The notes under the pieces were generated by a model. It was given only the letters and a program-made list of their open reading frames with translations. It searched no databases and was not told where the DNA came from. A program made the translations under genes and the position numbers. From an uncultured Paenibacillaceae bacterium (GTDB lineage Bacteria; Bacillota; Bacilli; Paenibacillales; K13), in the NCBI GenBank assembly GCA_913056365.1, contig CAJXLT010000004.1:1-64000 (forward strand): a stretch of DNA of 64,000 bases, given 5' to 3'. The stretch's first letter is position 1; each line of letters starts with the position of its first letter. Below are positions 33,555 through 43,378 of the stretch, piece by piece.

Positions 33555-34670
33555 ATGGTAAAGATCGGATCGCACGTTTCCTTCTCGAATAAAGGTCTGT
33601 TGAACGCAGCGAACGAGGCAGCGGGATATGGGTCAGGCACATTCATGTTCTATACAGGAGCGCCGCAGAATACGCGCCGCAAGCCGATTGAGGAGCAATT
33701 CATCGAAGAGGGCAAAGCTGTAATGGCTGAGCACGATATGGGCGAGATTGTCGTGCACGCCCCTTACATTATTAATTTAGGCTCTTATAAATCGAATACG
33801 TTTCAATTGGCGGTCGATTTCTTGCAGGAGGAGATTCGGCGTACAGATTATGTCGGTGTTCGGAATATCGTCCTGCATCCCGGCGCATATACGGACAAAG
33901 ATGCGGAGTTCGGCATTGCGCGTATTGCTGAGGGGCTGAACGAGGTGCTGGCAGGAACGGACAGCTCTGGCGTTAGTATTGCGCTGGAGACGATGGCGGG
34001 CAAAGGGACGGAGATCGGACGTTCGTTCGAGGAGATTGCCGCGATCATGGATAAGGTGGAGGATAACAGCCGCTTGACCGTCTGCTTCGATACGTGCCAC
34101 GTTCATGATGCGGGTTACGACATTATCGATGATTTCGATGGTGTAATCGAACAATTCGACCGTATTGTCGGATTGGACAGGCTTGCTGTGCTGCACTTGA
34201 ATGACAGTAAGAATCCGCGAGGCGCAGGCAAGGACCGCCATGCGCCAGTAGGCTCAGGGTGGATTGGCTTCGACGCTATGCAGCGTATCGTGCATCATGA
34301 CGCGGTGAAGCATGTGCCGATGATATTGGAGACACCTTGGATTGGCAAGGATGCGAAGAAGCAGCGCCCGATGTATGCGGCAGAGATTGCGCTTCTGCTT
34401 GGTGAAGAAGAGAAGCGCTTCGGCTCTGCATTTCTTGAGGACATAGAGCGTCTTGCTCACTTCTTCCGCAAGGAGGAGATTGATCGCCGCGCTTATGTGC
34501 TGGATACATGGACCATGTTGAAGTCGGATGCCAAGGCGCGCAAGGCGGACCCGCGTGAACCGATAGAGCGTCTATATGATATGGCTGTGGAGCACCGTGT
34601 ACTTCCGGACTTGAGCGAAGAAGAGTTGAATCATCGGCTGACTGCTTGGTTGGCCCGCAGCGGACAATAG
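33555..34670 (+). CDS. nfo: Deoxyribonuclease IV (endonuclease IV), with C-terminal extension
   Basis: An AP endonuclease that nicks DNA 5' of abasic sites with a tri-zinc centre. The first about 285 residues hold all family landmarks: [73 protein letters not shown] and ILETPW, which supply the zinc-binding His, Glu and Asp residues. The protein has 371 residues, about 80 more than the usual family size; the extra C-terminal part is helical and charged and unrecognised. AAGGAG precedes ATG 33555. purU follows after 14 bp. Confidence 0.93.
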   Translation: MVKIGSHVSFSNKGLLNAANEAAGYGSGTFMFYTGAPQNTRRKPIEEQFIEEGKAVMAEHDMGEIVVHAPYIINLGSYKSNTFQLAVDFLQEEIRRTDYVGVRNIVLHPGAYTDKDAEFGIARIAEGLNEVLAGTDSSGVSIALETMAGKGTEIGRSFEEIAAIMDKVEDNSRLTVCFDTCHVHDAGYDIIDDFDGVIEQFDRIVGLDRLAVLHLNDSKNPRGAGKDRHAPVGSGWIGFDAMQRIVHHDAVKHVPMILETPWIGKDAKKQRPMYAAEIALLLGEEEKRFGSAFLEDIERLAHFFRKEEIDRRAYVLDTWTMLKSDAKARKADPREPIERLYDMAVEHRVLPDLSEEELNHRLTAWLARSGQ

Positions 34671-34684
34671 GAGGATAAGGTAGC

Positions 34685-35581
34685 ATGAAGCCCATTTCTG
34701 TGAATCGTAACAATAAGAAGGAGCAGTTCATCCATCGTGCGCGCATGCTCATTTCGTGTCCGGACCGACCGGGTATCGTGGCGGCTGTTTCCCGATTTCT
34801 ATCCGAGTACGGCGCGAATATTGTGCAATCTGACCAATATACGATGGACCCGGAAGGCGGCATGTTCTTCATACGAATCGAATTTGATCTGAACGAGCTG
34901 ACAGAACGGCTGCCGCAGCTGGAGAAGGACTTCGCACCGGTAGCAGAGCGCTTCTCGATGGAATGGCGGATTACGCCAGCTAGCCGGAAGAAGCGTCTTG
35001 CCATCCTCGTGTCGAAGGAAGATCATTGCTTGCTGGAACTGCTCTGGCAGTGGCAAGCGGGTGACTTGTATGCGGATATTGCGATGGTCATCAGCAACCA
35101 TCCGGATATGCGCGAGCTGGTGGAGTCCTTCGGTATTCCATACCATCATGTGCCGGTTACGGCAGAGACGAAGGCAGAGGCAGAAGCGAAACAGATCGAA
35201 CTGATCCGTGGACAAGCGGATGTAATCATTCTGGCACGGTATATGCAGATCATCTCGCCGGAGTTTCTCAAGCATTATCCGAATCAGCTGATTAATATCC
35301 ACCATTCGTTCCTTCCGGCCTTCGTCGGCGGGAAGCCGTATGCGCAGGCGTATAACCGCGGGGTGAAGCTGATTGGAGCGACCGCGCATTATGTAACAGA
35401 GGAGCTAGACGGCGGGCCGATCATTGAGCAGGACGTACAGCGGGTAAGCCATCGCGACAATGTCGATGACTTGAAGCGGATCGGTCGCCATATTGAGCGG
35501 ATCGTGCTGGCAAGAGCGGTATCTTGGCACGTAGAAGACCGTATCTTGGTTCACCAGAATCGTACGGTTGTGTTTGTATAG
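34685..35581 (+). CDS. purU: Formyltetrahydrofolate deformylase
   Basis: Hydrolyses 10-formyl-THF to formate and THF, balancing one-carbon pools for purine synthesis. The 298-residue protein has an N-terminal ACT domain (ARMLISCPDRPGIVAAVSRFL, about residues 20-95) and a C-terminal formyl-transferase domain with ILARYMQIISPEFL, the conserved NIHHSFLPAFVGGKPY loop holding the catalytic His, and GATAHYVTEELDGGPIIEQD. It has the normal family length. It follows nfo by 14 bp with a GGAGG ribosome site, so the two are co-transcribed. Confidence 0.95.
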   Translation: MKPISVNRNNKKEQFIHRARMLISCPDRPGIVAAVSRFLSEYGANIVQSDQYTMDPEGGMFFIRIEFDLNELTERLPQLEKDFAPVAERFSMEWRITPASRKKRLAILVSKEDHCLLELLWQWQAGDLYADIAMVISNHPDMRELVESFGIPYHHVPVTAETKAEAEAKQIELIRGQADVIILARYMQIISPEFLKHYPNQLINIHHSFLPAFVGGKPYAQAYNRGVKLIGATAHYVTEELDGGPIIEQDVQRVSHRDNVDDLKRIGRHIERIVLARAVSWHVEDRILVHQNRTVVFV

Positions 35582-35593
35582 GGGGAAATGAAC

Positions 35594-35624
35594 AAGAGGA
35601 CTTGCTATATGAGCAAGTCCTCTT
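35594..35624 (+). terminator. Bidirectional terminator after purU
   Basis: A perfect 13-bp stem (AAGAGGACTTGCT 35594-35606, complement 35612-35624) with a 5-nt loop. It lies between convergent purU and the diguanylate cyclase gene. Confidence 0.85.
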
Positions 35625-35691
35625 TGTCATGTGCGGCAGACAACAAGTGCTGCCAATGCCTATGTACGTTCGCCTTGTTGCGCATGCTGCA

Positions 35692-36750
35692 TTATTTCGG
35701 ATAGTCGGTCCCTGTAACAATTTTATTTTTCCCGGAACGCTTGGCTTGATATAGAGCATCGTCTGCTGTGCGGAACAGCTGTTCCTTGTCCAACGATGGA
35801 TGACAGGTACGGATGCCGACGCTTACGGTTACAGCATCGCCTTGTAATTCCTCATGCTTCATCGCTGCAATGGTACGGCGGATATTCTCGATTAACGCAG
35901 TTGCTTCCTCCAGATCCTTGCCGGTAAGGATGATCGCGAACTCTTCGCCTCCGTAACGAGCGACGATATCATCAGCTGTCACCTGATCACGCAATACTTG
36001 AGCGATGCGCTGCAGGATGCGGTCTCCGACCCAATGACCGAACGTATCGTTGACCTGCTTGAAGTTGTCAATATCGAGCAGCGCGAGATGGACGGACAGT
36101 CCGTTCTGCTCGTTGTGCTGTACAAGTGAATCCATATATTCATGGAATGTCTTATGGTTGTAGCAGTCGGTCAGGGCATCCATCTTCGACACTTTATCCA
36201 TCAGAATATTTCGCACCAGCAGTTCGTTCTTCGATTCTAATGTTTCCTTAAGCGTAGCAGCCATTCTCCGCCACAGCCGCATGATCCAGATGGCAAGGAT
36301 GGCATAGAAGACGAGGGACGTTAAGGAGGTAACATACAGCATGATCTCAGGCTGGCGAGTGTACCAAGGGTATAGGAAAAAAACAGCTGTATAGGTCACG
36401 ATGGTGAAAACTGACGTATACAATACGTATTGGGTACGCATAGTGAGTGCTGCCGCAGCCAGTGGAGCGACGTATATATTGACTGTAACCTGCAGCTCAA
36501 TGCCATTCATGATAATGAGCAGTGAGAACAGTGAGGTCAAGCCTATGTTGAGCGACATCCGATCCTTCTTCTGACGCGCATAGTAGCTTTCCATTCCTGC
36601 AAGTATAAGCAGCATAGTGGCGACGATACTCCACTTCCAAATAGAAGGAACCGTACTGCTGTGATCTTCCCATATTACGCTGATCACGATGCTGGACAGA
36701 TGGATGCCGAATACTGCCCAGAGGACATTCAATATTTTACGATAGAACAT
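35692..36750 (-). CDS. Membrane-bound diguanylate cyclase
   Basis: A 352-residue protein making cyclic di-GMP. The N-terminal half has about six membrane helices (residues 8-190, no known sensor signature), a short coiled linker (SKNELLVRNILMDKVSKM), and a GGDEF domain (about residues 195-350) with DALTDCYNHKTF, LLDIDNFKQVNDTFGH and active-site RYGGEEFAI. A GGEEF site is catalytically competent. No RxxD inhibitory site is apparent five residues before it. It starts at ATG 36750 behind GGGGGAA. Confidence 0.93.
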   Translation of the reverse strand: MFYRKILNVLWAVFGIHLSSIVISVIWEDHSSTVPSIWKWSIVATMLLILAGMESYYARQKKDRMSLNIGLTSLFSLLIIMNGIELQVTVNIYVAPLAAAALTMRTQYVLYTSVFTIVTYTAVFFLYPWYTRQPEIMLYVTSLTSLVFYAILAIWIMRLWRRMAATLKETLESKNELLVRNILMDKVSKMDALTDCYNHKTFHEYMDSLVQHNEQNGLSVHLALLDIDNFKQVNDTFGHWVGDRILQRIAQVLRDQVTADDIVARYGGEEFAIILTGKDLEEATALIENIRRTIAAMKHEELQGDAVTVSVGIRTCHPSLDKEQLFRTADDALYQAKRSGKNKIVTGTDYPK

Positions 36751-36951
36751 AGTCAGTTCCCCCGAAAGCTTGTTATTGTAAATTTCGATATGTTGTTTGA
36801 TATTTCCTGTCTGATTGGGAGTATTTTCATAAGTATTTTGTAAAACAAGACGGAGATTTGTGCCGGGATGTTTATTTTGTGCGTGGAAACCTTTAGTTCA
36901 TAATGGTACAATAGGAAAAGTGTATTTCATAGGAACAAGGAGGACTATCTA

Positions 36952-38970
36952 ATGAGCAGCACAGTTAAACCGATTGACCAATTGGCGGTCAATACAATCC
37001 GTACCTTATCGATTGATGCCGTCGAGAAGGCGAATTCCGGACATCCTGGAATGCCGATGGGAGCGGCGCCAATGGCTTATGAGCTATGGAGCAAGCTGAT
37101 GAAATTCAATGCGGATCAGCCGGAATGGATTGATCGTGACCGCTTCGTGCTGTCGGCTGGACATGGTTCCATGCTCTTGTACAGCATGCTGCATCTATGC
37201 GGGTTTGATCTAACGATGGATGATATTAAGAACTTCCGTCAATGGGGAAGTAAGACGCCGGGACATCCGGAATTCGGACATACCGCAGGGGTTGACGCAA
37301 CGACAGGTCCGCTTGGACAAGGGGTAGCTATGGCCGTTGGTATGGCACTGGCAGAAGCGCATATGGGTGCGGTGTACAATAAAGCGGGTCATGAGATCAT
37401 CAACCATTACACGTACGCGATATGCGGTGATGGCGACTTGATGGAGGGTATCTCCAGCGAGGCAGCTTCCATGGCCGGGCACATGAAGCTGGGCAAGTTG
37501 ATTGTGCTGTACGATTCGAATGATATTTCGCTGGACGGCGAATTGAATCTGTCCTACTCTGAGAGCGCGCAGAAGCGCTTCGAGGGGCATGGCTGGCAAG
37601 TGCTTCGCGTCGAAGACGGCAACGATCTGCCTGCTATTCATGCAGCGATCGAGGAAGCACAGAAGGACAGCAGCCGTCCGACATTGATCGAAGTGAAGAC
37701 GGTCATCGGCTTCGGCAGCCCGAACAAGGGCGGCAAGGGCGGTCACGCAGGTCCGCACGGCTCTCCGCTCGGCAAGGATGAAGTAGCCTTGACGAAGGAA
37801 GCTTATGGATGGCCGGCAGAGCCGGACTTCCATGTGCCGGACGAGGTGCGCGCGCACTTCGCTGAAGTGAAGCAACGCGGCATTCAAGCGCATGCAGATT
37901 GGCAAAGCCGCTTCGAGGCGTATCGCCAGGCACATCCGGAGCTTGCCGCACAGCTGGAGCATGCGCTTCGTCAAGAGCTGCCGGACGGCTGGGACAGCGA
38001 TATTCCGGTGTACAAGCCGGAGGATAAGGCGCTTGCGACGCGAGCAGCTTCGGGTGCAGCGTTGAACGCGATTGCGGCGAAGGTGCCGACGATTATCGGC
38101 GGCTCGGCGGATCTCGAATCGTCTACGAATACGCATCTGAAGGGCATTCCGGTATTCAATCCAGAGAATTATGCAGGCCGTAACGTGTACTTCGGTGTTC
38201 GCGAGTTCGCGATGGGTGCTGCGGCGAATGGCATGATGCTGCATGGCGGTGTACGTCCGTATGCCGGCACATTCTTCGTGTTCTCAGACTATCTGCGTCC
38301 AGCGATTCGTCTGGCTGCGCTGATGAAGCTGCCTGTAACCTACGTGTTCACGCATGACAGCATCGGTGTCGGTGAAGACGGACCGACGCATGAGCCGATC
38401 GAACAGCTTCCGGCATTGCGCATTATTCCGGATCTGACGGTCATTCGCCCTGCTGATGGGAACGAGACTTCACAAGCTTGGCGTTATGCTGTAGCGAATA
38501 CGTCCGGTCCGGTTGCGCTCGTGCTGACCCGTCAGGGATTGCCGAACCTGGCAGGCACAGCAGAGCAAGCACGTGAAGGTATCGAGCGCGGCGCCTATGT
38601 GCTGAGCGATGCGAAGGACGGCAAGCCACAAGTGCAACTGCTTGCCACTGGTTCGGAGGTTCAACTTGCTGTGGAGGCGCAGAAGGCGCTGGAAGCGCAA
38701 GGTATTGGCGCGCGTGTGATCAGCATGCCGAGCTGGGAGAACTTCGAGAAGCAGCCGCAAAGCTACAAGGATTCGGTCATTGCGCCGGACGTGAAGCCTC
38801 GCCTCGCGATCGAAATGGCCTATCCGCTCGGTTGGGAACGCTATACAGGTGACGGTGGCGCGGTGCTCGGCATCGACCGCTTCGGTGCTTCGGCGCCTGG
38901 AGGCACGGTCATTAAGGAATACGGCTTCCACGTGGACAATGTAGTAGCGAAGGTCAAGGAACTGCTGTAA
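36952..38970 (+). CDS. tkt: Transketolase
   Basis: A 672-residue thiamine-diphosphate enzyme of the pentose phosphate pathway, full length. Domains: ThDP/PP (about 1-320) with [30 protein letters not shown] and the ThDP/metal motif [19 protein letters not shown]; Pyr (about 355-525) with [15 protein letters not shown] and [19 protein letters not shown]; transketolase C-terminal domain (about 540-672). AAGGAGG precedes ATG 36952. It stands alone with its own terminator. Confidence 0.97.
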   Translation: MSSTVKPIDQLAVNTIRTLSIDAVEKANSGHPGMPMGAAPMAYELWSKLMKFNADQPEWIDRDRFVLSAGHGSMLLYSMLHLCGFDLTMDDIKNFRQWGSKTPGHPEFGHTAGVDATTGPLGQGVAMAVGMALAEAHMGAVYNKAGHEIINHYTYAICGDGDLMEGISSEAASMAGHMKLGKLIVLYDSNDISLDGELNLSYSESAQKRFEGHGWQVLRVEDGNDLPAIHAAIEEAQKDSSRPTLIEVKTVIGFGSPNKGGKGGHAGPHGSPLGKDEVALTKEAYGWPAEPDFHVPDEVRAHFAEVKQRGIQAHADWQSRFEAYRQAHPELAAQLEHALRQELPDGWDSDIPVYKPEDKALATRAASGAALNAIAAKVPTIIGGSADLESSTNTHLKGIPVFNPENYAGRNVYFGVREFAMGAAANGMMLHGGVRPYAGTFFVFSDYLRPAIRLAALMKLPVTYVFTHDSIGVGEDGPTHEPIEQLPALRIIPDLTVIRPADGNETSQAWRYAVANTSGPVALVLTRQGLPNLAGTAEQAREGIERGAYVLSDAKDGKPQVQLLATGSEVQLAVEAQKALEAQGIGARVISMPSWENFEKQPQSYKDSVIAPDVKPRLAIEMAYPLGWERYTGDGGAVLGIDRFGASAPGGTVIKEYGFHVDNVVAKVKELL

Positions 38971-38986
38971 GGCCTGAAGAGGGGAC

Positions 38987-39032
38987 AGCCGCAAGGCCAA
39001 TCGGGAGACCGAATGTGTCTTGCGGCTTTTTT
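38987..39032 (+). terminator. Terminator of tkt
   Basis: AGCCGCAAG (38987-38995) pairs with CTTGCGGCT (39019-39027), followed by a T-run to 39032. Confidence 0.85.
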
Positions 39033-39049
39033 ATTCATCTGTGGTGGCA

Positions 39050-39186
39050 TCGCATGACGGCGATCGACCACATGCGTTGTGTGAATTTGACTTCGCATGA
39101 CGGCGCTCATCCACATGCGTTCGTTGTGCAAATTTAGCTTCGCATGACGGCGGTTAGCCACATACGTTCGTTGTGCTAATGGAAAT
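39050..39186. repeat. Three tandem dyad repeats, CGCATGACGGCG family
   Basis: TCGCATGACGGCG starts copies at 39050, 39093 and 39140 (43 and 47 bp apart), each continuing ...CCACAT(G/A)CGTT...GTG..AATTT. CGCATG and CATGCG form a dyad within copies 1 and 2. The remaining spacer to pgi (39187-39540) has no gene, only scattered TTCCGTTAGA-like words. Confidence 0.7.
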
Positions 39187-39553
39187 GTGAGACGCTTAGA
39201 GGTCTATTTCGAGCCGAATAGCATTGTAACGGAAGTAGGAGGTGCTTATTGCTTGATTTTGCGTCAGAAAGTATGCGATTAGGCTGATTTAGGGTCGTTG
39301 ACTTCCGTTAGAGAGCAAGATGGCCCCAAAAAGGCGAGTAACCGCTTCTGATTTCCGTTAGAACAATCGATCAACCATCTCTGTGCTTCATTGAAGAAGC
39401 TGTATGTGAATTTGCAGCATGTGGCTGGCAATGGGTAGAAGAGGGACGAGGTCATGCTAGGAGACGAAGGATACAGCCAGCGGTTGCGTTAACGCCTAAG
39501 TTCCAGTATGCTAGTGGATAGAAAAAAACGGTAGGAAAATGGAGGAGTCAATC

Positions 39554-40915
39554 ATGTCCAAGCTGCAATTTGACTACACTTCGGCGCTCGATTTTGCAGG
39601 ACGCCATGAGGTGGACTATTTGGCCGAGCCGATTCGGCTCGCACACGAGCAATTACATCAGAAGACGGGAGCTGGCAATGATTATTTGGGATGGATCGAT
39701 CTACCGACGGCTTATGATAAAGAAGAGTTCGCCAGAATTCAGCAGGCTGCCACAACCATCCAATCTAACTCAGATGTGCTGATTGTTATCGGGATTGGCG
39801 GCTCATACTTAGGCGCGCGCGCTGCGCTTGAAATGCTGAGCAACTCGTTCTACAACCTGCAGTCGAAGGAAGAACGCAAGGCGCCGCAAATATTGTTCGC
39901 TGGTCATCAGATCAGCTCTACTTATACGAAGCAATTGCTGGACTATGTAGCAGACAAGGACGTTTCTGTTAACGTGATTTCGAAGTCGGGCACTACGACT
40001 GAGCCTGCGATTGCGTTCCGCTTGTTCCGCGATTTCCTGGAGAACAAGTACGGTAAGGAAGAGGCGCGCAAGCGTATCTATGCGACGACAGACCGTAAGC
40101 AAGGCGCACTCAAGCAGCTTGCGGATGCTGAAGGCTATGAGTCGTTCGTCATTCCAGACGACGTAGGCGGCAGATATTCGGTCCTAACCGCTGTCGGTTT
40201 GCTGCCGATCGCTGCAGCCGGTATTGATATTGAAGCGATGATGAAGGGTGCGCAGGACGCCTCTGTCGAATATGCGAATCCGAATGTGGCCGAGAATGCG
40301 AGCTACCAGTATGCGGCGATCCGCAATGCGCTGTATCGGAAGGGCAAGACAACGGAAATTTTGGTGAACTATGAGCCTAACCTGCACTATTTCTCAGAAT
40401 GGTGGAAGCAGCTGTACGGCGAGAGTGAAGGCAAGGATAACAAAGGGATATATCCGGCGGCTGTGGACTTCTCGACAGATTTGCACTCGATGGGACAATT
40501 TATCCAGGAAGGTACTCGCAATATCTTCGAGACCGTGATCCAAGTCGAGACACCTCGCGAAGAACTGACGATCGAGGAAGAATCGGAAAATCTGGACGGC
40601 TTGAATTTCTTGGCCGGCAAGACGATGGATTTCGTGAACAAGAAGGCGTTCCAAGGAACACTGCTTGCCCATGTAGACGGCGGCGTGCCGAACTTGGTCG
40701 TCACAGTGCCGGAACTGACCCCATACTGGTTCGGCTATCTCGTCTACTTCTTCGAGAAGGCTTGCGGCATCAGCGGCTATCTGCTTGGTGTGAATCCGTT
40801 CGACCAGCCGGGCGTAGAAGCGTATAAGAAGAACATGTTCGCCTTGCTGGGCAAGCCGGGCTTCGAGGAAGAGAAGGCTAAATTGGAAGCGCGTCTGCAC
40901 GATAACCAAGCGTAA
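39554..40915 (+). CDS. pgi: Glucose-6-phosphate isomerase
   Basis: Interconverts glucose 6-phosphate and fructose 6-phosphate. ATG 39554 is chosen: GGAGGAG (39541-39547) lies 6 nt upstream, while ATG 39539 overlaps this site. The 453-residue protein, normal for the Bacillota short type, shows [55 protein letters not shown] and the C-terminal [22 protein letters not shown] with the catalytic Lys. It handles glucose freed by the mannosylglucose phosphorylase after phosphorylation. Confidence 0.97.
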   Translation: MSKLQFDYTSALDFAGRHEVDYLAEPIRLAHEQLHQKTGAGNDYLGWIDLPTAYDKEEFARIQQAATTIQSNSDVLIVIGIGGSYLGARAALEMLSNSFYNLQSKEERKAPQILFAGHQISSTYTKQLLDYVADKDVSVNVISKSGTTTEPAIAFRLFRDFLENKYGKEEARKRIYATTDRKQGALKQLADAEGYESFVIPDDVGGRYSVLTAVGLLPIAAAGIDIEAMMKGAQDASVEYANPNVAENASYQYAAIRNALYRKGKTTEILVNYEPNLHYFSEWWKQLYGESEGKDNKGIYPAAVDFSTDLHSMGQFIQEGTRNIFETVIQVETPREELTIEEESENLDGLNFLAGKTMDFVNKKAFQGTLLAHVDGGVPNLVVTVPELTPYWFGYLVYFFEKACGISGYLLGVNPFDQPGVEAYKKNMFALLGKPGFEEEKAKLEARLHDNQA

Positions 40916-40958
40916 CAGGCATACCCGTCCGTGCAAGTTACGAACTATAGATAGGAAG

Positions 40959-40983
40959 CCGTCCGCCACAAGCGGGCGGTTTG
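40959..40983 (+). terminator. Probable terminator of pgi
   Basis: CCGTCCGC (40959-40966) pairs with GCGGGCGG (40972-40979, one G-U) before a short TTT. Confidence 0.55.
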
Positions 40984-41064
40984 CTTATCTAAAGGCTTGT
41001 CTGGAAGCACGAATGAGGTCCAACGCACACCGTCATCATATCTTGTAACGGAGGATGAAGCAGC

Positions 41065-41706
41065 ATGTTGAACGCATATCGAACATTCAGCCGAACCGGT
41101 GAGAAGGAAATCGTCATCAAGCGGTCCAGATTTATAGGTTATGGCGCACCAGTGGAATCGGAGGAGGAAGCGATTGCTTTCATTGCAGAGATTCGCAAAA
41201 AGCACGCGCAAGCCTCGCACAATTGCTTCGCCTATATGATCGGAGAGCGTGACCAGATTCAGAGATTCTCCGACGACGGGGAACCGAGCGGAACAGCGGG
41301 CAAGCCGATTCTGGAAGTGTTGAAGAATCAAGGGTTGCAGAACATCGCTGTTGTCGTGACGCGTTACTTCGGGGGCACTATGCTCGGCGCAGGAGGGCTT
41401 GTTCGGGCTTATACAGATGGCGCGGTAGCTGCGTCTGAGGCAGCAGAGCCAGTCGATCAGGTGCTTCATCGACTCGTTCGGGTCAAGGTCGATTATACTT
41501 GGTTGGGTAAGCTGGAGAATGAGCTGCGCTTGCGTGAAACTTTGCTCGACGAGACGCTCTATGCGGATCTGGTTACCTTGCAATGCTTGCCGAGAGAAGA
41601 CGATCACGAAGCGTTCGCTGCTTGGATGACTGATCTGACACAAGGACAAGGAGAGATCGAGATCGGTGACCCGCGCTATGTTCCACACGATGTCATATCC
41701 GACTAA
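41065..41706 (+). CDS. YigZ/IMPACT family protein
   Basis: A 213-residue protein with the UPF0029/Impact N-terminal domain (about residues 10-120: KEIVIKRSRFIGY, HNCFAYMIG, RFSDDGEPSGTAGKPILEVL, VVVTRYFGGTMLGAGGLVRAY) and the smaller C-terminal DUF1949 domain (about 138-195). The family has ties to translation stress in eukaryotes, but the bacterial role is not defined. GGAGGATGA precedes ATG 41065. Downstream is a TetR regulator in the same direction. Confidence 0.92.
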   Translation: MLNAYRTFSRTGEKEIVIKRSRFIGYGAPVESEEEAIAFIAEIRKKHAQASHNCFAYMIGERDQIQRFSDDGEPSGTAGKPILEVLKNQGLQNIAVVVTRYFGGTMLGAGGLVRAYTDGAVAASEAAEPVDQVLHRLVRVKVDYTWLGKLENELRLRETLLDETLYADLVTLQCLPREDDHEAFAAWMTDLTQGQGEIEIGDPRYVPHDVISD

Positions 41707-41802
41707 TCCGATCAGAATGAAACTACTTCATGCTAGTGCATGAGGTTCGGAGATGATATAGTGATACATATAGCGCATCAGCTAAGAGAGGAAGGAAGGG
41801 CA

Positions 41803-42390
41803 ATGGCGAGAAAAGCAGTAGAACAAGAATTGAATCGAGATATTATCCTGAACGTGGCCAGAGAGCAGTTCGCCAAGCGAGGATACGCAGCCGTTTCGAT
41901 GCGAAGCATTGCCAATGCGATGGGATATAGTCACGGCTCGTTATATTATCATTTCAAGGAAAAAGCAGAGCTGTTCTATGCTGTAGTCAAACAAGATTTC
42001 AAAGTGTTGCTGAGTCGGCAAAGAGACATTATCACGCAGCATGCGGGCGATGGTCAGACACTGCTGCATATGATGATGTCTGAATTTTTGAAATTTGGCT
42101 TGCAGCACCGCAATCATTACGAGATTATGTTTTTGCTGAAGGATGCCGATTTGCAGCGTTATTCACGGACGGAGCAAGCGCAAGTATTCGAGCTGTTCTC
42201 AGAAGCTGTGGCGAAGCTGCTGCACGAGCGGGGCGAAGAAGATGTGCAACAGAAGCTGTACACATTGCCTTGGAGCCTATTCATGTCGCTGCACGGATTC
42301 ATTACATACTGTATCCGGTTCAATCAATGCTATGAGGAAGTGGAGAAGTTAGCCCGGGATCATGTCGATTTCCTATGCCGTTCAATCTGA
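41803..42390 (+). CDS. TetR-family transcriptional regulator
   Basis: ATG 41803 follows the strong site GGAAGGAAGGG; the frame is open further upstream without a ribosome site. The 195-residue protein has an N-terminal TetR helix-turn-helix (ILNVAREQFAKRGYAAVSMRSIANAMGYSHGSLYYHFKEKAELF) and a helical C-terminal ligand domain of TetR_C type. No divergent target gene is adjacent, so the regulated function is unknown. Confidence 0.92.
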   Translation: MARKAVEQELNRDIILNVAREQFAKRGYAAVSMRSIANAMGYSHGSLYYHFKEKAELFYAVVKQDFKVLLSRQRDIITQHAGDGQTLLHMMMSEFLKFGLQHRNHYEIMFLLKDADLQRYSRTEQAQVFELFSEAVAKLLHERGEEDVQQKLYTLPWSLFMSLHGFITYCIRFNQCYEEVEKLARDHVDFLCRSI

Positions 42391-42451
42391 CAGCAATCCC
42401 GAGCAGACCTGCGATTCACCACCATAACTAGAACACGAACAAGCTACTCTT

Positions 42452-42856
42452 TTACTCTCCGTTGAAAAACCGTACCCAAACCTTTCGCGTTCGGGGACCG
42501 TCGAATTCACAGAAGTATATACCCTGCCAGGTTCCCAGTTGAAGACGTCCATTGTGCACGAGTACATACTGGGAAGTACCTGTCGTGATCGCCTTCAGAT
42601 GAGCAGCCGTGTTCCCTTCAGCATGCCTATCCTTCGCATGGTTCCAGGGATACACTTCGTCGAGTCTACGCAGTACATCGCGCACTACATCGGGGTCTGC
42701 ATTCTCATTAATCGCAATGCCCGCCGTCGTATGGGGGCAGTAGACGAGAATGGCGCCGTCACGCCAGCTATGCTGTTGGATGAGATCCTGAATGCGCGAT
42801 GTGATGTCGATGAATTGGTCATGAACATCGGTCTGCAAGGTTAGTGCATGCATCAT
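42452..42856 (-). CDS. YjbQ family protein (UPF0047)
   Basis: A 134-residue compact protein. Conserved sites: CPHTTAGIAINENADPDVVRD and KDRHAEGNTAAHLKAITTG, which contribute the His/Glu cluster of the active site, and FCEFDGPRTRKVWV at the end. Family members show weak thiamine-phosphate synthase activity, and the true role is unclear. GGAGG lies 5 nt before ATG 42856. It is convergent with the TetR gene. Confidence 0.92.
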   Translation of the reverse strand: MMHALTLQTDVHDQFIDITSRIQDLIQQHSWRDGAILVYCPHTTAGIAINENADPDVVRDVLRRLDEVYPWNHAKDRHAEGNTAAHLKAITTGTSQYVLVHNGRLQLGTWQGIYFCEFDGPRTRKVWVRFFNGE

Positions 42857-42916
42857 GGTACCCTCCTAATGGCTTCTATAAGCTGCAAGTTTCTATTAGT
42901 TTAGCATAATTAAGCA

Positions 42917-42958
42917 AAGACCGCGCAAGACACCGCTTCGGTGCAGCACGGTCTTTTG
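42917..42958. terminator. Hairpin between yjbQ-like gene and ABC exporter operon
   Basis: AAAGACCG (42917-42924) pairs with CGGTCTTT (42950-42957) around an inner CACCG/CGGTG hairpin. It is placed to end minus-strand transcripts from the ABC exporter operon before the yjbQ-like gene. Confidence 0.6.
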
Positions 42959-43118
42959 GCATGCGTTACATGCTTAAGTGTGCAGATTATGCAGATCAGG
43001 AGCAACTGGATGAGTTAGTTGTCGGTATAGACACCTGAGGCGGTTCTCGATTTTGGTCCATTGCCAAGAACACCGACAATTTCTGCATGTAATCCACCCC
43101 GAACTTAGTCTGAAGTTA

Positions 43119-43356
43119 TGCGATCGTGCAGGCTTTTCCGTCCCAATCAGCCCGAGAGTGGGGAATGCCTGCGTGTATACATCCTTTTGAAGCACAGATC
43201 GCCTGAATGGTCGATTTTCCGCATACAAAGATGCATGATCGCAGGTATTTCGGGAAATCAGCTGTTCTGCTTGCCCCAAGCCTGCACATTTGCATGTACT
43301 TGTTGCATTCCAGTGAGCATGCCCGCTGTGCAAGTGAATACGTGCGATCGTGCAGG
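43119..43356. repeat. Intergenic repeats with TGCGATCGTGCAGG
   Basis: The 14-mer TGCGATCGTGCAGG occurs exactly at 43119 and 43343, with weaker relatives between (GCACAGATCGCC near 43191, TGCATGATCGCAGG near 43232). GATC-centred dyads recur. The stretch 42959-43378 has no supported gene. Confidence 0.6.
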
Positions 43357-43378
43357 TTTGATTCGACTTGCATATGGA

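Noticed and set aside
37210..38244. 344-codon open frame antisense to tkt
   Set aside because: Product is rich in Arg, His, Leu and Cys without domain motifs, lies wholly within tkt, and has no ribosome site; it is a by-product of tkt codon bias.
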